Below, piece after piece: positions 17,524 through 23,785 of a stretch of DNA of 23,821 nt (position 1 is the first letter of the stretch; every line of letters starts with the position of its first letter). Source of the DNA: Clostridia bacterium (GTDB lineage: Bacteria > Bacillota > Clostridia > Oscillospirales > Oscillospiraceae); the NCBI GenBank assembly GCA_021153265.1, contig JAGKTU010000025.1, positions 1 through 23,821 of the forward strand. Direction: 5' to 3'. A program made the translations under genes and the position numbers. The notes beneath the pieces are model-generated. The model was not told the DNA's origin. It saw only the letters and a list, made by a program, of their open reading frames with translations, and did not search any database.

Positions 17524-18048
17524 TTACAACCCAAGCAACTGCTTTTTCTTTGCATCAAATTCGTCCTGAGAGATAATTCCATTATCAAGCAACTCTTTGT
17601 ATTCCTTCAGCTCTTTAGCGCTCGTTTGGTTAATTACCTGCTGCACAACCTCCTTGGGTTTATCTTGTCGGTTTGCGACTAAATCAGAAATCGTACGGTG
17701 GATTTCTTCGCTATTTTTCATTAGATAAAAGTTAATCAAGCCATTAGCAGTTGCTACAGCAACCTGAGAGAAAGCACCGCCAATACCAACAGACGAAATG
17801 GCGTCAATAGGTAAATCAACTCTTCTTCCGTATGCCGCACATCCGTATACACGTTTATTTGTAACCACAATTTTGGATTTTGAAAATTTTGAAAATACAA
17901 ACGCAAGAATTGCTGCAACTAACAAACATCCAAGTCCAATAAAAAAGTTAGGAGCAGTATACCATACGTAAGGCCAAGGGATTTCTTCGGTAATCAGTTT
18001 ACTTAGGAATACAAACCCCATTAAAGCGAGTAATGTTGAGGGTAACAT
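17524..18048 (-). CDS. Membrane PH-domain protein with C-terminal SHOCT motif
   Basis: About 174 residues from the ATG at 18048. Two hydrophobic segments (TLLALMGFVFL and FFIGLGCLLVAAILAFVF) are followed by a bacterial PH-like domain (SKIVVTNKRVYGCAAYGRRV, then LPIDAISSVGIGG and FYLMKNSEEIHRTI) and a C-terminal SHOCT motif (KELLDNGIISQDEFDAKKKQ LLGL). Such proteins occur often in clostridial prophages and chromosomes; their role is not settled. The chosen ATG has a poor ribosome site (GAGG only two bases away) and lies inside a palindrome at the joint with a methyltransferase fragment. The reading frame continues upstream through that fragment to a TTG at 18120, so the true N-terminus may be lost or chimeric. 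Confidence 0.65.
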   Translation of the reverse strand: MLPSTLLALMGFVFLSKLITEEIPWPYVWYTAPNFFIGLGCLLVAAILAFVFSKFSKSKIVVTNKRVYGCAAYGRRVDLPIDAISSVGIGGAFSQVAVATANGLINFYLMKNSEEIHRTISDLVANRQDKPKEVVQQVINQTSAKELKEYKELLDNGIISQDEFDAKKKQLLGL

Positions 18049-18051
18049 TAC
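18030..18051. repeat. Palindrome at the methyltransferase/PH-SHOCT joint
   Basis: Perfect 8-bp arms (GTAATGTT 18030-18037 and AACATTAC 18044-18051) flank a six-base centre. The joint between the two unrelated coding sequences falls inside it. Confidence 0.6.
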
Positions 18052-18120
18052 CTCAATTCCGGCATCAATTAAGGCGAGCATCCCACATGACATTCCGTCA
18101 AATAAGCTCAGTACCCGCAA
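18049..18120 (-). pseudogene. Fragment: N-terminus of phage-type C5 cytosine methyltransferase
   Basis: The 24 codons upstream of, and in frame with, the PH-SHOCT gene read LRVLSLFDGMSCGMLALIDA then GIEV. This is the start of phage-type DNA (cytosine-5) methyltransferases, including motif I (S-L-F-D-G-M-S-C-G), which binds S-adenosylmethionine. Nothing of motifs IV (PC) or VI (ENV) follows, so only a stub remains. The first codon here is TTG, the position at which homologues have ATG. The stub ends exactly at a palindrome (18030-18051), pointing to a rearrangement. Confidence 0.6.
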
Positions 18121-18222
18121 GTGGTATTGGGGCTGCCGTACTATTGCGGAAAGAATCGACCGCCTGCCTTACTGTAAGGTCGTAGGCTGGCGCTCTCCAT
18201 TGACATTCTTCCCCGTAGTATA

Positions 18223-18253
18223 ATTATATCGGTTAAAGGCCGGAGACGGTCAA
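18223..18253 (-). promoter_or_regulatory. Weak candidate promoter toward the methyltransferase stub
   Basis: On the minus strand, TTGACC (18253-18248) and a perfect TATAAT (18228-18223) are 19 bp apart, about 100 bases before the stub. The spacing is too long for a good promoter, so this is tentative. It overlaps the intron core on the other strand. Confidence 0.25.
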
Positions 18254-19465
18254 GACCGAGGAAAGACTTTGTAGTATGCGCTCGTAGAGTTAGGAGTTCT
18301 ACGAGCTTTTGTTATACACCCGAGGTGATAACTATGGCACAGAAAACTGGCGTTTATATCCAGTGTGAATATTGTGGCAAAACGGTTTATAAGACATTGT
18401 CACAATATAAGAAAAGAAAGCAACATTTTTGTTCAAACAAATGTCAATCGCTTCTTAAACGAGAGATTACATTTGAACATAGACCGTGCGAAGTGTGTGG
18501 TGAGGATATGTATATTTCCAAAAAGTCCACCCAGCGATTCTGTTCTGCAGAGTGCCAGCACACTTGGCAACTTGGTAACACAGGATTTAATAACAGGAGA
18601 TTCCAGGGAGGATCTGTAAAATGTGAATCTTGTGGCAAAGAGTTTCTTGTTGGTAAGTATGTGTTAGATTCTGATAGGAAACATTTCTGTTCTACTTCGT
18701 GTAGGCAGACATGGTATTCTACGGTGTGGTCGCAATCAGAGGATTGGAAACTTGAATCCAGGGAGCGTGCAGTCAGTTTGTTAAAGAATAACCCAGCAAC
18801 CACGCAGACAAAGCCACAGATTGCGGTGAATAGTATGCTTGATGATATGGGCATTACCTATAGAAATGAAGAGCCGTATACATACTATGCTATCGATAAC
18901 TATCTGCCGGAATTTGACCTTGCAGTTGAGGTCATGGGTGATTATTGGCACAGCTCTCCGCTAAAATATCCTAACTCCGTTAATGATAAGCAGCGACATG
19001 TCATATCACGAGATAAGGCTAAACATACATATCTGAAAAATATTTATGATATCGAGATTTTGTACTTATGGGAGTCAGATATCCTAAAACGCCCGGAGGT
19101 TTGTATAGAACTAATCCGGCATTACATCGAATGTGGTGGCAACCTTCAAGACTATCACTCTTTCAACTACTCTATCGTGGACGGTAGACTTGAGTTGAAC
19201 GATGTAATCGTGCGCCCTTATCAAGAAAGGCGCATAGAAACCGCTTGCTAATGTCCTAACCATTTGGCTTGCGTGCATACTACAAAGAATCCGTAACGAC
19301 TGTAATACTTTGTATGGTAACATACTGGTTTCGCTGTCCCCCTCTGAAGAGGGTGAAGATACAGTCTGGGCTCACACAATAATCTAACTTTGAAATGTGA
19401 GAGGTAGGCCGAAAGACCTATCCGCCCTTTAGGGTCAGTACCGTAGTCTTGCGGGAAAGTAACAG
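18228..19465 (+). ncRNA. Group I-like intron 1 in the tape-measure gene (boundaries approximate)
   Basis: Structured RNA lies on both sides of an endonuclease gene. A 13-bp stem closes around the gene (18267-18279 with 19275-19287), as P6 would with an ORF in its loop. Directly after it come the P7-like strands GACTGTA (19298-19304) and TACAGTC (19360-19366), the latter preceded by GAAGA as in phage group I introns. Between them are hairpins GTATG-gtaa-CATAC and CCCTC-tgaa-GAGGG. P9-type hairpins follow (CTCACA/TGTGAG; GGCC-gaaa-GACC-like). The tape-measure reading frame resumes at about 19,465. The 5' splice site is not identified, and no matching upstream exon is present in the window. A 9-bp hairpin with TTTT (18280-18310) sits just before the endonuclease gene and could limit read-through. 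Confidence 0.55.
18334..19251 (+). CDS. Zinc-finger homing endonuclease, Vsr-like (EDxHD type)
   Basis: A 305-residue intron-encoded endonuclease. The N-terminal third has three similar zinc fingers of the form CXXC...FCSxxC (CEYCGK...HFCSNKC, CEVCGE...RFCSAEC, CESCGK...HFCSTSC; roughly residues 11-40, 53-80, 95-130), which would bind DNA. The C-terminal part holds the nuclease fold of very-short-patch-repair-like enzymes: an acidic LPEFDLAVEVMGDYWH, then RDKAKHTYLKNIYDIEILYL and WESDI. This matches the EDxHD homing enzymes of phage group I introns. It would cut intronless copies of the tape-measure gene to spread the intron. Of two possible starts, ATG 18334 has GAGGTG six bases upstream; GTG 18325 overlaps that site and is rejected. 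The gene appears intact. Confidence 0.8.
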   Translation: MAQKTGVYIQCEYCGKTVYKTLSQYKKRKQHFCSNKCQSLLKREITFEHRPCEVCGEDMYISKKSTQRFCSAECQHTWQLGNTGFNNRRFQGGSVKCESCGKEFLVGKYVLDSDRKHFCSTSCRQTWYSTVWSQSEDWKLESRERAVSLLKNNPATTQTKPQIAVNSMLDDMGITYRNEEPYTYYAIDNYLPEFDLAVEVMGDYWHSSPLKYPNSVNDKQRHVISRDKAKHTYLKNIYDIEILYLWESDILKRPEVCIELIRHYIECGGNLQDYHSFNYSIVDGRLELNDVIVRPYQERRIETAC

Positions 19466-20117
19466 AGCGACAACACTCAAGACAGTATCCATGTATCTCC
19501 GTGCCGCCAAAACGGAAGCAGAAGAGGCTGGCGAGTATACTGACGGAATGGCCGGAAGTGTATCCGAGCTTCGTGAGGAACTTCTGGAATTAACTGGTCA
19601 AAGAGTTGACATCCAGATAGACGAAGATACATTCAAATCTACATATCAAATTCTGAAAGAACTGTCGGCGGTTTGGGATGACCTGACTGATGTATCCCAA
19701 GCTAACATTCTGGAGATGGTTGGCGGCAAGAGAAATGCCAATGTCGTTTCCGCATTGCTCGAGAACTTCTCAGTTGCAGAACAGGCTTTACAGACTGCGT
19801 CTAATGCAACCGGCTCTGCACTTGCCGAGAACGAAAAGCATCTTGCCTCTATTGAAGGTAAGATAAGCAAATTCCAGGCTGCATGGCAATCACTATCGAA
19901 TACTGTGGTAAACAGTGGTCTGGTAAAAATCATTGTTGATATAGGCACTGGCCTAGTCACGGCTGCAGATGCTGTAGGTAAATTCGTTGGCACAGCAGGA
20001 GGTTTGACATCGCTCATCCCGATTCTGGTAGCTATTGAAGGCAAGTTCGGAATTTTCCATAGCCTATTTAACACACTGCAGTCTGGCGCAACAAAACTCG
20101 TGGGTGGGGCAAAATGA
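19449..20117 (+). CDS. Phage tail tape measure protein, internal exon
   Basis: About 217 codons of the central part of a long-tail phage tape measure protein, which sets tail length and helps DNA entry. The stretch TLKTVSMYLRAAKTEAEEAG (about residues 9-28), then DEDTFKSTYQILKELSAVWD, LTDVSQANILEMVGGKRNAN and ENEKHLASIEGKISKFQAAW is the highly conserved core of clostridial and staphylococcal-type tape measures. The hydrophobic GLVTAADAVGKFVGTAGGLT segment follows. No real start codon belongs here: the frame opens at the 3' side of intron 1, and the N-terminal exon of several hundred residues is missing. The last residues (about GGAK) and the stop lie in intron 2. Confidence 0.8.
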   Translation: MRESNRATTLKTVSMYLRAAKTEAEEAGEYTDGMAGSVSELREELLELTGQRVDIQIDEDTFKSTYQILKELSAVWDDLTDVSQANILEMVGGKRNANVVSALLENFSVAEQALQTASNATGSALAENEKHLASIEGKISKFQAAWQSLSNTVVNSGLVKIIVDIGTGLVTAADAVGKFVGTAGGLTSLIPILVAIEGKFGIFHSLFNTLQSGATKLVGGAK

Positions 20118-20543
20118 CGCCCCTGTAAATACGCCCACTACATCGTGATGGTAACATTGAACGAGTCGCAAAAGCGGCAAGGCGATGTATAGCAAATGGC
20201 TCGAAGCAAACGCTTCTGTAAATGGTGCGCATAAGAAACGCACTCCAATCGAATAAGTATTGGACGGGAAACTCCCATAATTCTTAATTACTAAACCATA
20301 GTGGCGACATTATGGCGGCGACCGTGAAAGCGAGTTGGTAAAGTAAAAAGATTAAGAATGGGACAATCCGCACCTGACCTGTCACCGACAGGAGTGGTCA
20401 ACGAGTATCATAGCCACACGGTCCCGAATCGTGAAGGTGTACTCTAATCTAAAGTCAATCAAGCTGACTTACTTATTGGGAGGAATCACATATTCTCCCT
20501 GCTTGAATTACGGCGGCTTATCACCGTTATGTGAAGATAAAAC

Positions 20544-20793
20544 AACACCCATAAAGACAACCCCAGGCAACACCTGAATTACTTGCGAACAGTAATACGA
20601 TGCTTCACAGTCACTTTGACTGTTACCTTCACGGTAGTCTTGACCTTAGCCATAGCACATACCTCCTTTCAGCAGTTGCCGACTACTGTCATAATGTCGT
20701 GTCTCGCACACACGACGGCAGTGACCGAAAGGTCTGTCGGTTGATGCTTTGCCGAATAGGTGGAAAGCGCCTGGGGTTATCTTTATGGGTGTT
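20544..20793. repeat. 250-nt segment bounded by a 25-nt inverted repeat
   Basis: The arms 20544-20568 and 20769-20793 are reverse complements at 24 of 25 positions (only a C/T difference). The enclosed ~200 bases hold further stems, for example GTCGTGT/ACACGAC (20696-20702 with 20710-20716) and GACC-GAAA-GGTC (20723-20734), and a possible tiny gene on the minus strand. It may be a long stem of the intron RNA, or a small inserted element. Confidence 0.6.
20579..20653 (-). CDS. Possible 24-residue basic peptide
   Basis: The minus-strand ATG at 20653 is preceded by AAAGGAGGT at eight bases, one of the best ribosome sites in the window, and encodes 24 residues, MAKVKTTVKVTVKVTVK then HRITVRK, before TAA. 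The peptide is strongly basic, with alternating Val/Lys/Thr that favours a beta strand; it has no acidic residue. I do not recognise it. It lies between the arms of the inverted repeat, antisense to the tape-measure gene. The DNA also folds as RNA, so a structural rather than coding role is possible. A nucleic-acid-binding or leader-peptide role would be guesswork. Confidence 0.4.
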   Translation of the reverse strand: MAKVKTTVKVTVKVTVKHRITVRK

Positions 20794-20807
20794 ATATAAA
20801 GTTGTGT

Positions 20808-21383
20808 TTAGAATTTGTGACCGCAGTCCTTACACTGGAATTTGGATAAGACTTTGTTTGCGGCAAACGGACCCCAGAGGACAATCGATGTGGCTTTGCT
20901 TGCCCCAGAAATCGTTTTGGTGTTGATGCCTCCGCACTTTGGGCAAACATGAATACCAGTAGGCTGACCGCATTCGGGGCACCTCTCTGCCTTTGGAGAA
21001 AGTTTATGTCCACAAGCCGAACAAGGTACTAGCTGAACTTTTGGTTTGACGGCTTTCTGTTGCTTGATTGGTATTGGTTTTCCGGCATAGTATGCCCCGA
21101 TTGGTGTTTCCATTTTGTCAAGGTCAGCCTTACTTCTGCTGGCTATCGACTTTGTGCCGCCGTTGCTTACTGTGGCACAACAGAATGGACATTTAATCTG
21201 GTCGTTCGGGAAAATAGAATTGCATTGCAAACATCTGACTCCGATTTGAGGATTATTGCGAGCTTTTGTCTCGAGGTCACGGATTTGTAAGGCTCGACGG
21301 CTGTCGACTGCGCCACAGTACGGGCAAACAGGAGACTTGCCGTTATGAGTTCTTCCGCATTTTTCACACTTCTTCTCAGACAT
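20808..21383 (-). CDS. Four-zinc-ribbon protein, intron cargo
   Basis: A 191-residue protein with at least four CXXC-pair zinc ribbons: CEKCGRTHNGKSPVCPYCGA (N-terminus), CLQCNS...CPFCCA (about 50-70), CSACGHKLSPKAERCPECGQ (about 118-137), and a C-terminal one, CPKCGG...CKDCGHKF, split by a hydrophobic ATSIVLWGPFAANKV loop. Such C-terminal loops are common in clostridial zinc-ribbon proteins of unknown role. Binding of nucleic acid or protein is plausible, but no enzymatic domain is visible. ATG 21383 has GGAGAAGG upstream and a near-perfect promoter 31 bases before it. It lies in intron 2, antisense to the tape-measure gene, so it can be expressed when the phage genes are silent. Confidence 0.7.
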   Translation of the reverse strand: MSEKKCEKCGRTHNGKSPVCPYCGAVDSRRALQIRDLETKARNNPQIGVRCLQCNSIFPNDQIKCPFCCATVSNGGTKSIASRSKADLDKMETPIGAYYAGKPIPIKQQKAVKPKVQLVPCSACGHKLSPKAERCPECGQPTGIHVCPKCGGINTKTISGASKATSIVLWGPFAANKVLSKFQCKDCGHKF

Positions 21384-21414
21384 TGACCTTCTCCTCTCGA
21401 TAAGTGATATATGT

Positions 21415-21443
21415 ATTTTATATCTTTGATTAGGCTTTGTCAA
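21415..21443 (-). promoter_or_regulatory. Promoter of the intron-borne zinc-ribbon gene
   Basis: On the minus strand, a perfect TTGACA (21443-21438) and TAAAAT (21420-21415) are exactly 17 bp apart, 31 bases before the ATG. It lies just inside the 3' end of intron 2, next to the hairpin at 21444-21460. Confidence 0.75.
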
Positions 21444-21468
21444 CACGCTCCGTAAGCGTGACTATAGA

Positions 21469-22053
21469 TTGGTATTTACAAATAGTAGAGCGCCCGTTGT
21501 TATAGACGGATTGGCAAAGGCAATGAGCGGACTCAATACGGCTCAGCTCACAGCATTTGTCTCTACAAACAAACTTAATGTCGCTCAGGCGTCTCTTGCT
21601 TTGAGAGCCGCCGGAGTATCTCGTGAACAGCGTATCCAGATTCTAACGAATGCTGGACTTATTACATCAAACGGCGCACTCACTGTGTCCTTGAAGAGTG
21701 TAACTGCTGCGTTGTGGGCTCAGGCAAAAGCATGGGCGGCAACCCCTATGGGTATGGCTACCATTGCTGCGGCTGCTATCTTTGCAATAGTTAAGGCTGT
21801 TGACTACTTCTCTTCTGCATCTGAGCGTGCCGCTGAGGAGCTGGCTAATCTTGAATCTGAATTTGAGGAATTGCAGAACAAGATTACTGACGCTTCCAAT
21901 GAATTCAAGACGCTCAGGTCTTCTGCGGAAACTGTAATTCCCAGATTTGCAGAACTTGCTCAGGGTGTAGATGCTTTTGGCAATATTTGTATTCGGATTG
22001 ATCGAAGTCGGGGTGGTATTTTTCACCTGCTACATGGTGTACATGACTTGTGA
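21469..22053 (+). CDS. Phage tail tape measure protein, second exon, truncated
   Basis: Open frame that continues the tape-measure protein after intron 2. GLAKAMSGLNTAQLTAFVST, SREQRIQILTNAGLITSNGA, then WAQAKAWAATPMGMATIAAA (hydrophobic, probably membrane-active) and a coiled-coil segment NLESEFEELQNKITDASNEF match the part that follows the conserved core in related tape measures. The apparent start is a TTG inside the exon edge and is not a real start. True homology ends near ELAQGVDAFGN (about 21,983). The last ~22 codons belong to another gene read in the wrong frame, so the C-terminal half of the protein is deleted. Confidence 0.7.
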   Translation: MVFTNSRAPVVIDGLAKAMSGLNTAQLTAFVSTNKLNVAQASLALRAAGVSREQRIQILTNAGLITSNGALTVSLKSVTAALWAQAKAWAATPMGMATIAAAAIFAIVKAVDYFSSASERAAEELANLESEFEELQNKITDASNEFKTLRSSAETVIPRFAELAQGVDAFGNICIRIDRSRGGIFHLLHGVHDL

Positions 22054-22207
22054 TCTAACTCCATTGGCCTATCTTATTCCGTCTACTGCAGTTGTCGGCG
22101 CGACAGGCGTGAAACACTATTACGATAAAGCCAAGCGAGAAAATGTCATCAAGCTGAAGAGCCAATACGGGCTTCCAGTCACATCCGATGATTTTATTCA
22201 AATGTAA
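21971..22207 (+). CDS. Small phage membrane protein, 5'-truncated
   Basis: From about 21,983 the +2 frame encodes a small membrane protein end: FGLIEVGVVFFTCYMVYMTC forms a hydrophobic segment, then DLTPLAYLIPSTAVVGATGV and a basic, soluble tail KHYYDKAKRENVIKLKSQYG ending DDFIQM. Small proteins of this kind are common near the tail and lysis genes of clostridial phages; no function is assigned. The in-frame ATG at 21971 lies in tape-measure sequence and has a poor ribosome site, so this is probably the remnant of a longer protein fused by deletion to the tape-measure gene. It ends 12 bases before the next gene. Confidence 0.55.
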   Translation: MLLAIFVFGLIEVGVVFFTCYMVYMTCDLTPLAYLIPSTAVVGATGVKHYYDKAKRENVIKLKSQYGLPVTSDDFIQM

Positions 22208-22219
22208 AGAGGTGATTAT

Positions 22220-23785
22220 ATGGGAAAAATTACTTGTTATGATATTTCTGGAGTTCAATTGACAAGTTTATATCAATGGGATTCAAATCGATCTATCGTT
22301 ATTTCTGGTGTAGATCCATGTATTGTAACCGAAGTGCATTTTTGTAATATTGATAGCGAAGAAGCGCTTGTCGTATCTCCTCGCGTAAGCGGGAATGATG
22401 TTACCGCCGCCATTCCCAACATTCTTTTACAGAAAGCAAAGCCTATTCTAGTTTATGTATTTTCTCAGTCAGAAAGTTCCGAAAGTCGTACTGTAGAATC
22501 TACGCGTATTGTTGTTATCGCAAGACCCAAACCCGCAAATTATGTCTATTATGAAACAGAGGTATTCTCATATAGTGCCATCGATAAGCGCTTACTAGAC
22601 CTCGAAGAATCCATATCCGAAATGATTAAGTCCGTAAACGGCGCTACGCCTGATGAGGACGGCAATGTAGATGCCAAACCAGATTGGGATGAGAATGATG
22701 AAACTGCACCTGGGTATATCAAGAATAGACCTTTCTATGAAGATGAAAATAAAGTAGGTGCAGGTGATGCTTTTAGTGATAGGATTACATCTACGTGGGA
22801 GAGTATTAGTAATAGCTATTCTATCGTGACTAATTCTGGTGATACCCCTGCTGATGGACGATGTTTCTACGTTGTGTTTGACGATGTGGAATATCGTTGC
22901 GTGGTAGAAACATTTACTAATTCTGGTGGTGGTACTGAGCAAGGTATCGGTAATAAGAGTATTAGAAATCCTGATCTTGAAGATACTGGTGAACCTTTCT
23001 ATGCATATTGTACCTATTGGGGTCGTTATGTCTTCCAAGTATACGCAAATCCTGGTGAACATACAATCCAGATTTTTGAAGAAGGTAGTGCTATACAGTG
23101 TCTTGATGAAAAGTTTATACCACGCACTATTGCACGGACAGTTGATATTCCCAGACAACAACAAGCAGACTGGAACACAAGATATTCAGATTCTGGTGTT
23201 AGTTTTATTCAAAACAGACCATTTTATGATAATGATTCAATTATTGAGCAAGTTTTATTTACGGAACTTGATATTGAACCAAATATGGTGCCTAGTATAG
23301 ATGTCAATTATCATATTGAAGATAGTCTTGGCTGGGTCTATATGGTTACTTTTGATTCAGTCGATTATTATATTCAACCTTTGTCCTACATTGATAACGA
23401 AGAGCATATACCCTATATCTATTTAGGCAATGCTAGTCTTATTTCACCACATCTTATGAACACCGGCGAACCTTTCTGCTTAAAATATAAAGGAACAGGC
23501 TCCCATAGTGGCACTATATATGTTTATGCAGATAGTGGCATGCATATGATTTCTGTCCAAAGGGTCGATTTTAAGCAACTTGATGAAAAATATATTCCTA
23601 GCACTATTGCTAGAACGAAGGATATTCCAAAACAAGTTCAGGCAGATTTTGAAGCGAAACAGGACGAAAAGGGTCACATATTAAATCGTCCAATGAATAG
23701 GACTGTTAACTACACGAACGTAACGTTGATTGAAAAACTAAACGCAAGTTTTTCTTATACTCTTGACCAAAATACTTGCATTTAG
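22220..23785 (+). CDS. Phage tail fibre/baseplate protein with tandem repeats
   Basis: A 521-residue protein with GAGGTG seven bases before ATG. The N-terminal ~105 residues form a beta-rich domain (MGKITCYDISGVQLTSLYQW ... TRIVVIARPKPANY) like the BppU-type N-terminus of Gram-positive phage baseplate/fibre proteins. A short coiled coil (DKRLLDLEESISEMIKSVNG) and the linker TPDEDGNV follow. Then come repeats of about 160 residues: PDWDENDETAPGYIKNRPF (154), QADWNT...FIQNRPF (315) and QADFEA...HILNRPM (474); each full unit ends LDEK(F/Y)IP-TIAR-DIP. The third unit is cut short by TAG at 23783, after which the same frame stays open to the window end. The protein probably forms the host-recognition part of the tail. 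Confidence 0.7.
   Translation: MGKITCYDISGVQLTSLYQWDSNRSIVISGVDPCIVTEVHFCNIDSEEALVVSPRVSGNDVTAAIPNILLQKAKPILVYVFSQSESSESRTVESTRIVVIARPKPANYVYYETEVFSYSAIDKRLLDLEESISEMIKSVNGATPDEDGNVDAKPDWDENDETAPGYIKNRPFYEDENKVGAGDAFSDRITSTWESISNSYSIVTNSGDTPADGRCFYVVFDDVEYRCVVETFTNSGGGTEQGIGNKSIRNPDLEDTGEPFYAYCTYWGRYVFQVYANPGEHTIQIFEEGSAIQCLDEKFIPRTIARTVDIPRQQQADWNTRYSDSGVSFIQNRPFYDNDSIIEQVLFTELDIEPNMVPSIDVNYHIEDSLGWVYMVTFDSVDYYIQPLSYIDNEEHIPYIYLGNASLISPHLMNTGEPFCLKYKGTGSHSGTIYVYADSGMHMISVQRVDFKQLDEKYIPSTIARTKDIPKQVQADFEAKQDEKGHILNRPMNRTVNYTNVTLIEKLNASFSYTLDQNTCI

Larger units (their letters stand above)
20118..21458 (+). ncRNA. Group I-like intron 2 with antisense cargo (boundaries approximate)
   Basis: The tape-measure frame stops at 20117 and resumes at about 21,460. 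The left ~400 bases have a group I core: P5-like arms 20280-20288 and 20351-20359, the conserved GGGACAATCCGCA junction (20360-20372), a P6a-like hairpin CCTGTC/GACAGG, P7-like GAGTA (20403-20407, after CAAC) with TACTC (20440-20444), and then P9-like hairpins (AAGTCA/TGACTT; GGGAG/CTCCC; ACGG/CCGT). The right ~900 bases hold an inverted-repeat segment and a zinc-ribbon gene on the opposite strand. The 3' splice site would lie after hairpin CACGCT/AGCGTG (21444-21460). Exact ends need covariance modelling. Confidence 0.5.

Noticed and set aside
18030..18051. Palindrome as a serine-recombinase att site
   Set aside because: The arms are short, no recombinase gene is in the window, and no second half-site is seen, so it is recorded only as a palindrome.
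17990..18219. Plus-strand open frame ending near 18219 that overlaps the methyltransferase stub
   Set aside because: Its translation matches nothing I recognise and is the exact antisense of the methyltransferase motif LSLFDGMSCG. It has no start with a ribosome site, though a genuine 3' gene end in 18120-18219 cannot be fully excluded.
20118..20800. Group II intron
   Set aside because: I see no domain V hairpin with the AGC triad and no reverse transcriptase; the CAAC-GAGTA/TACTC pairing and GACAATCC junction fit group I better.
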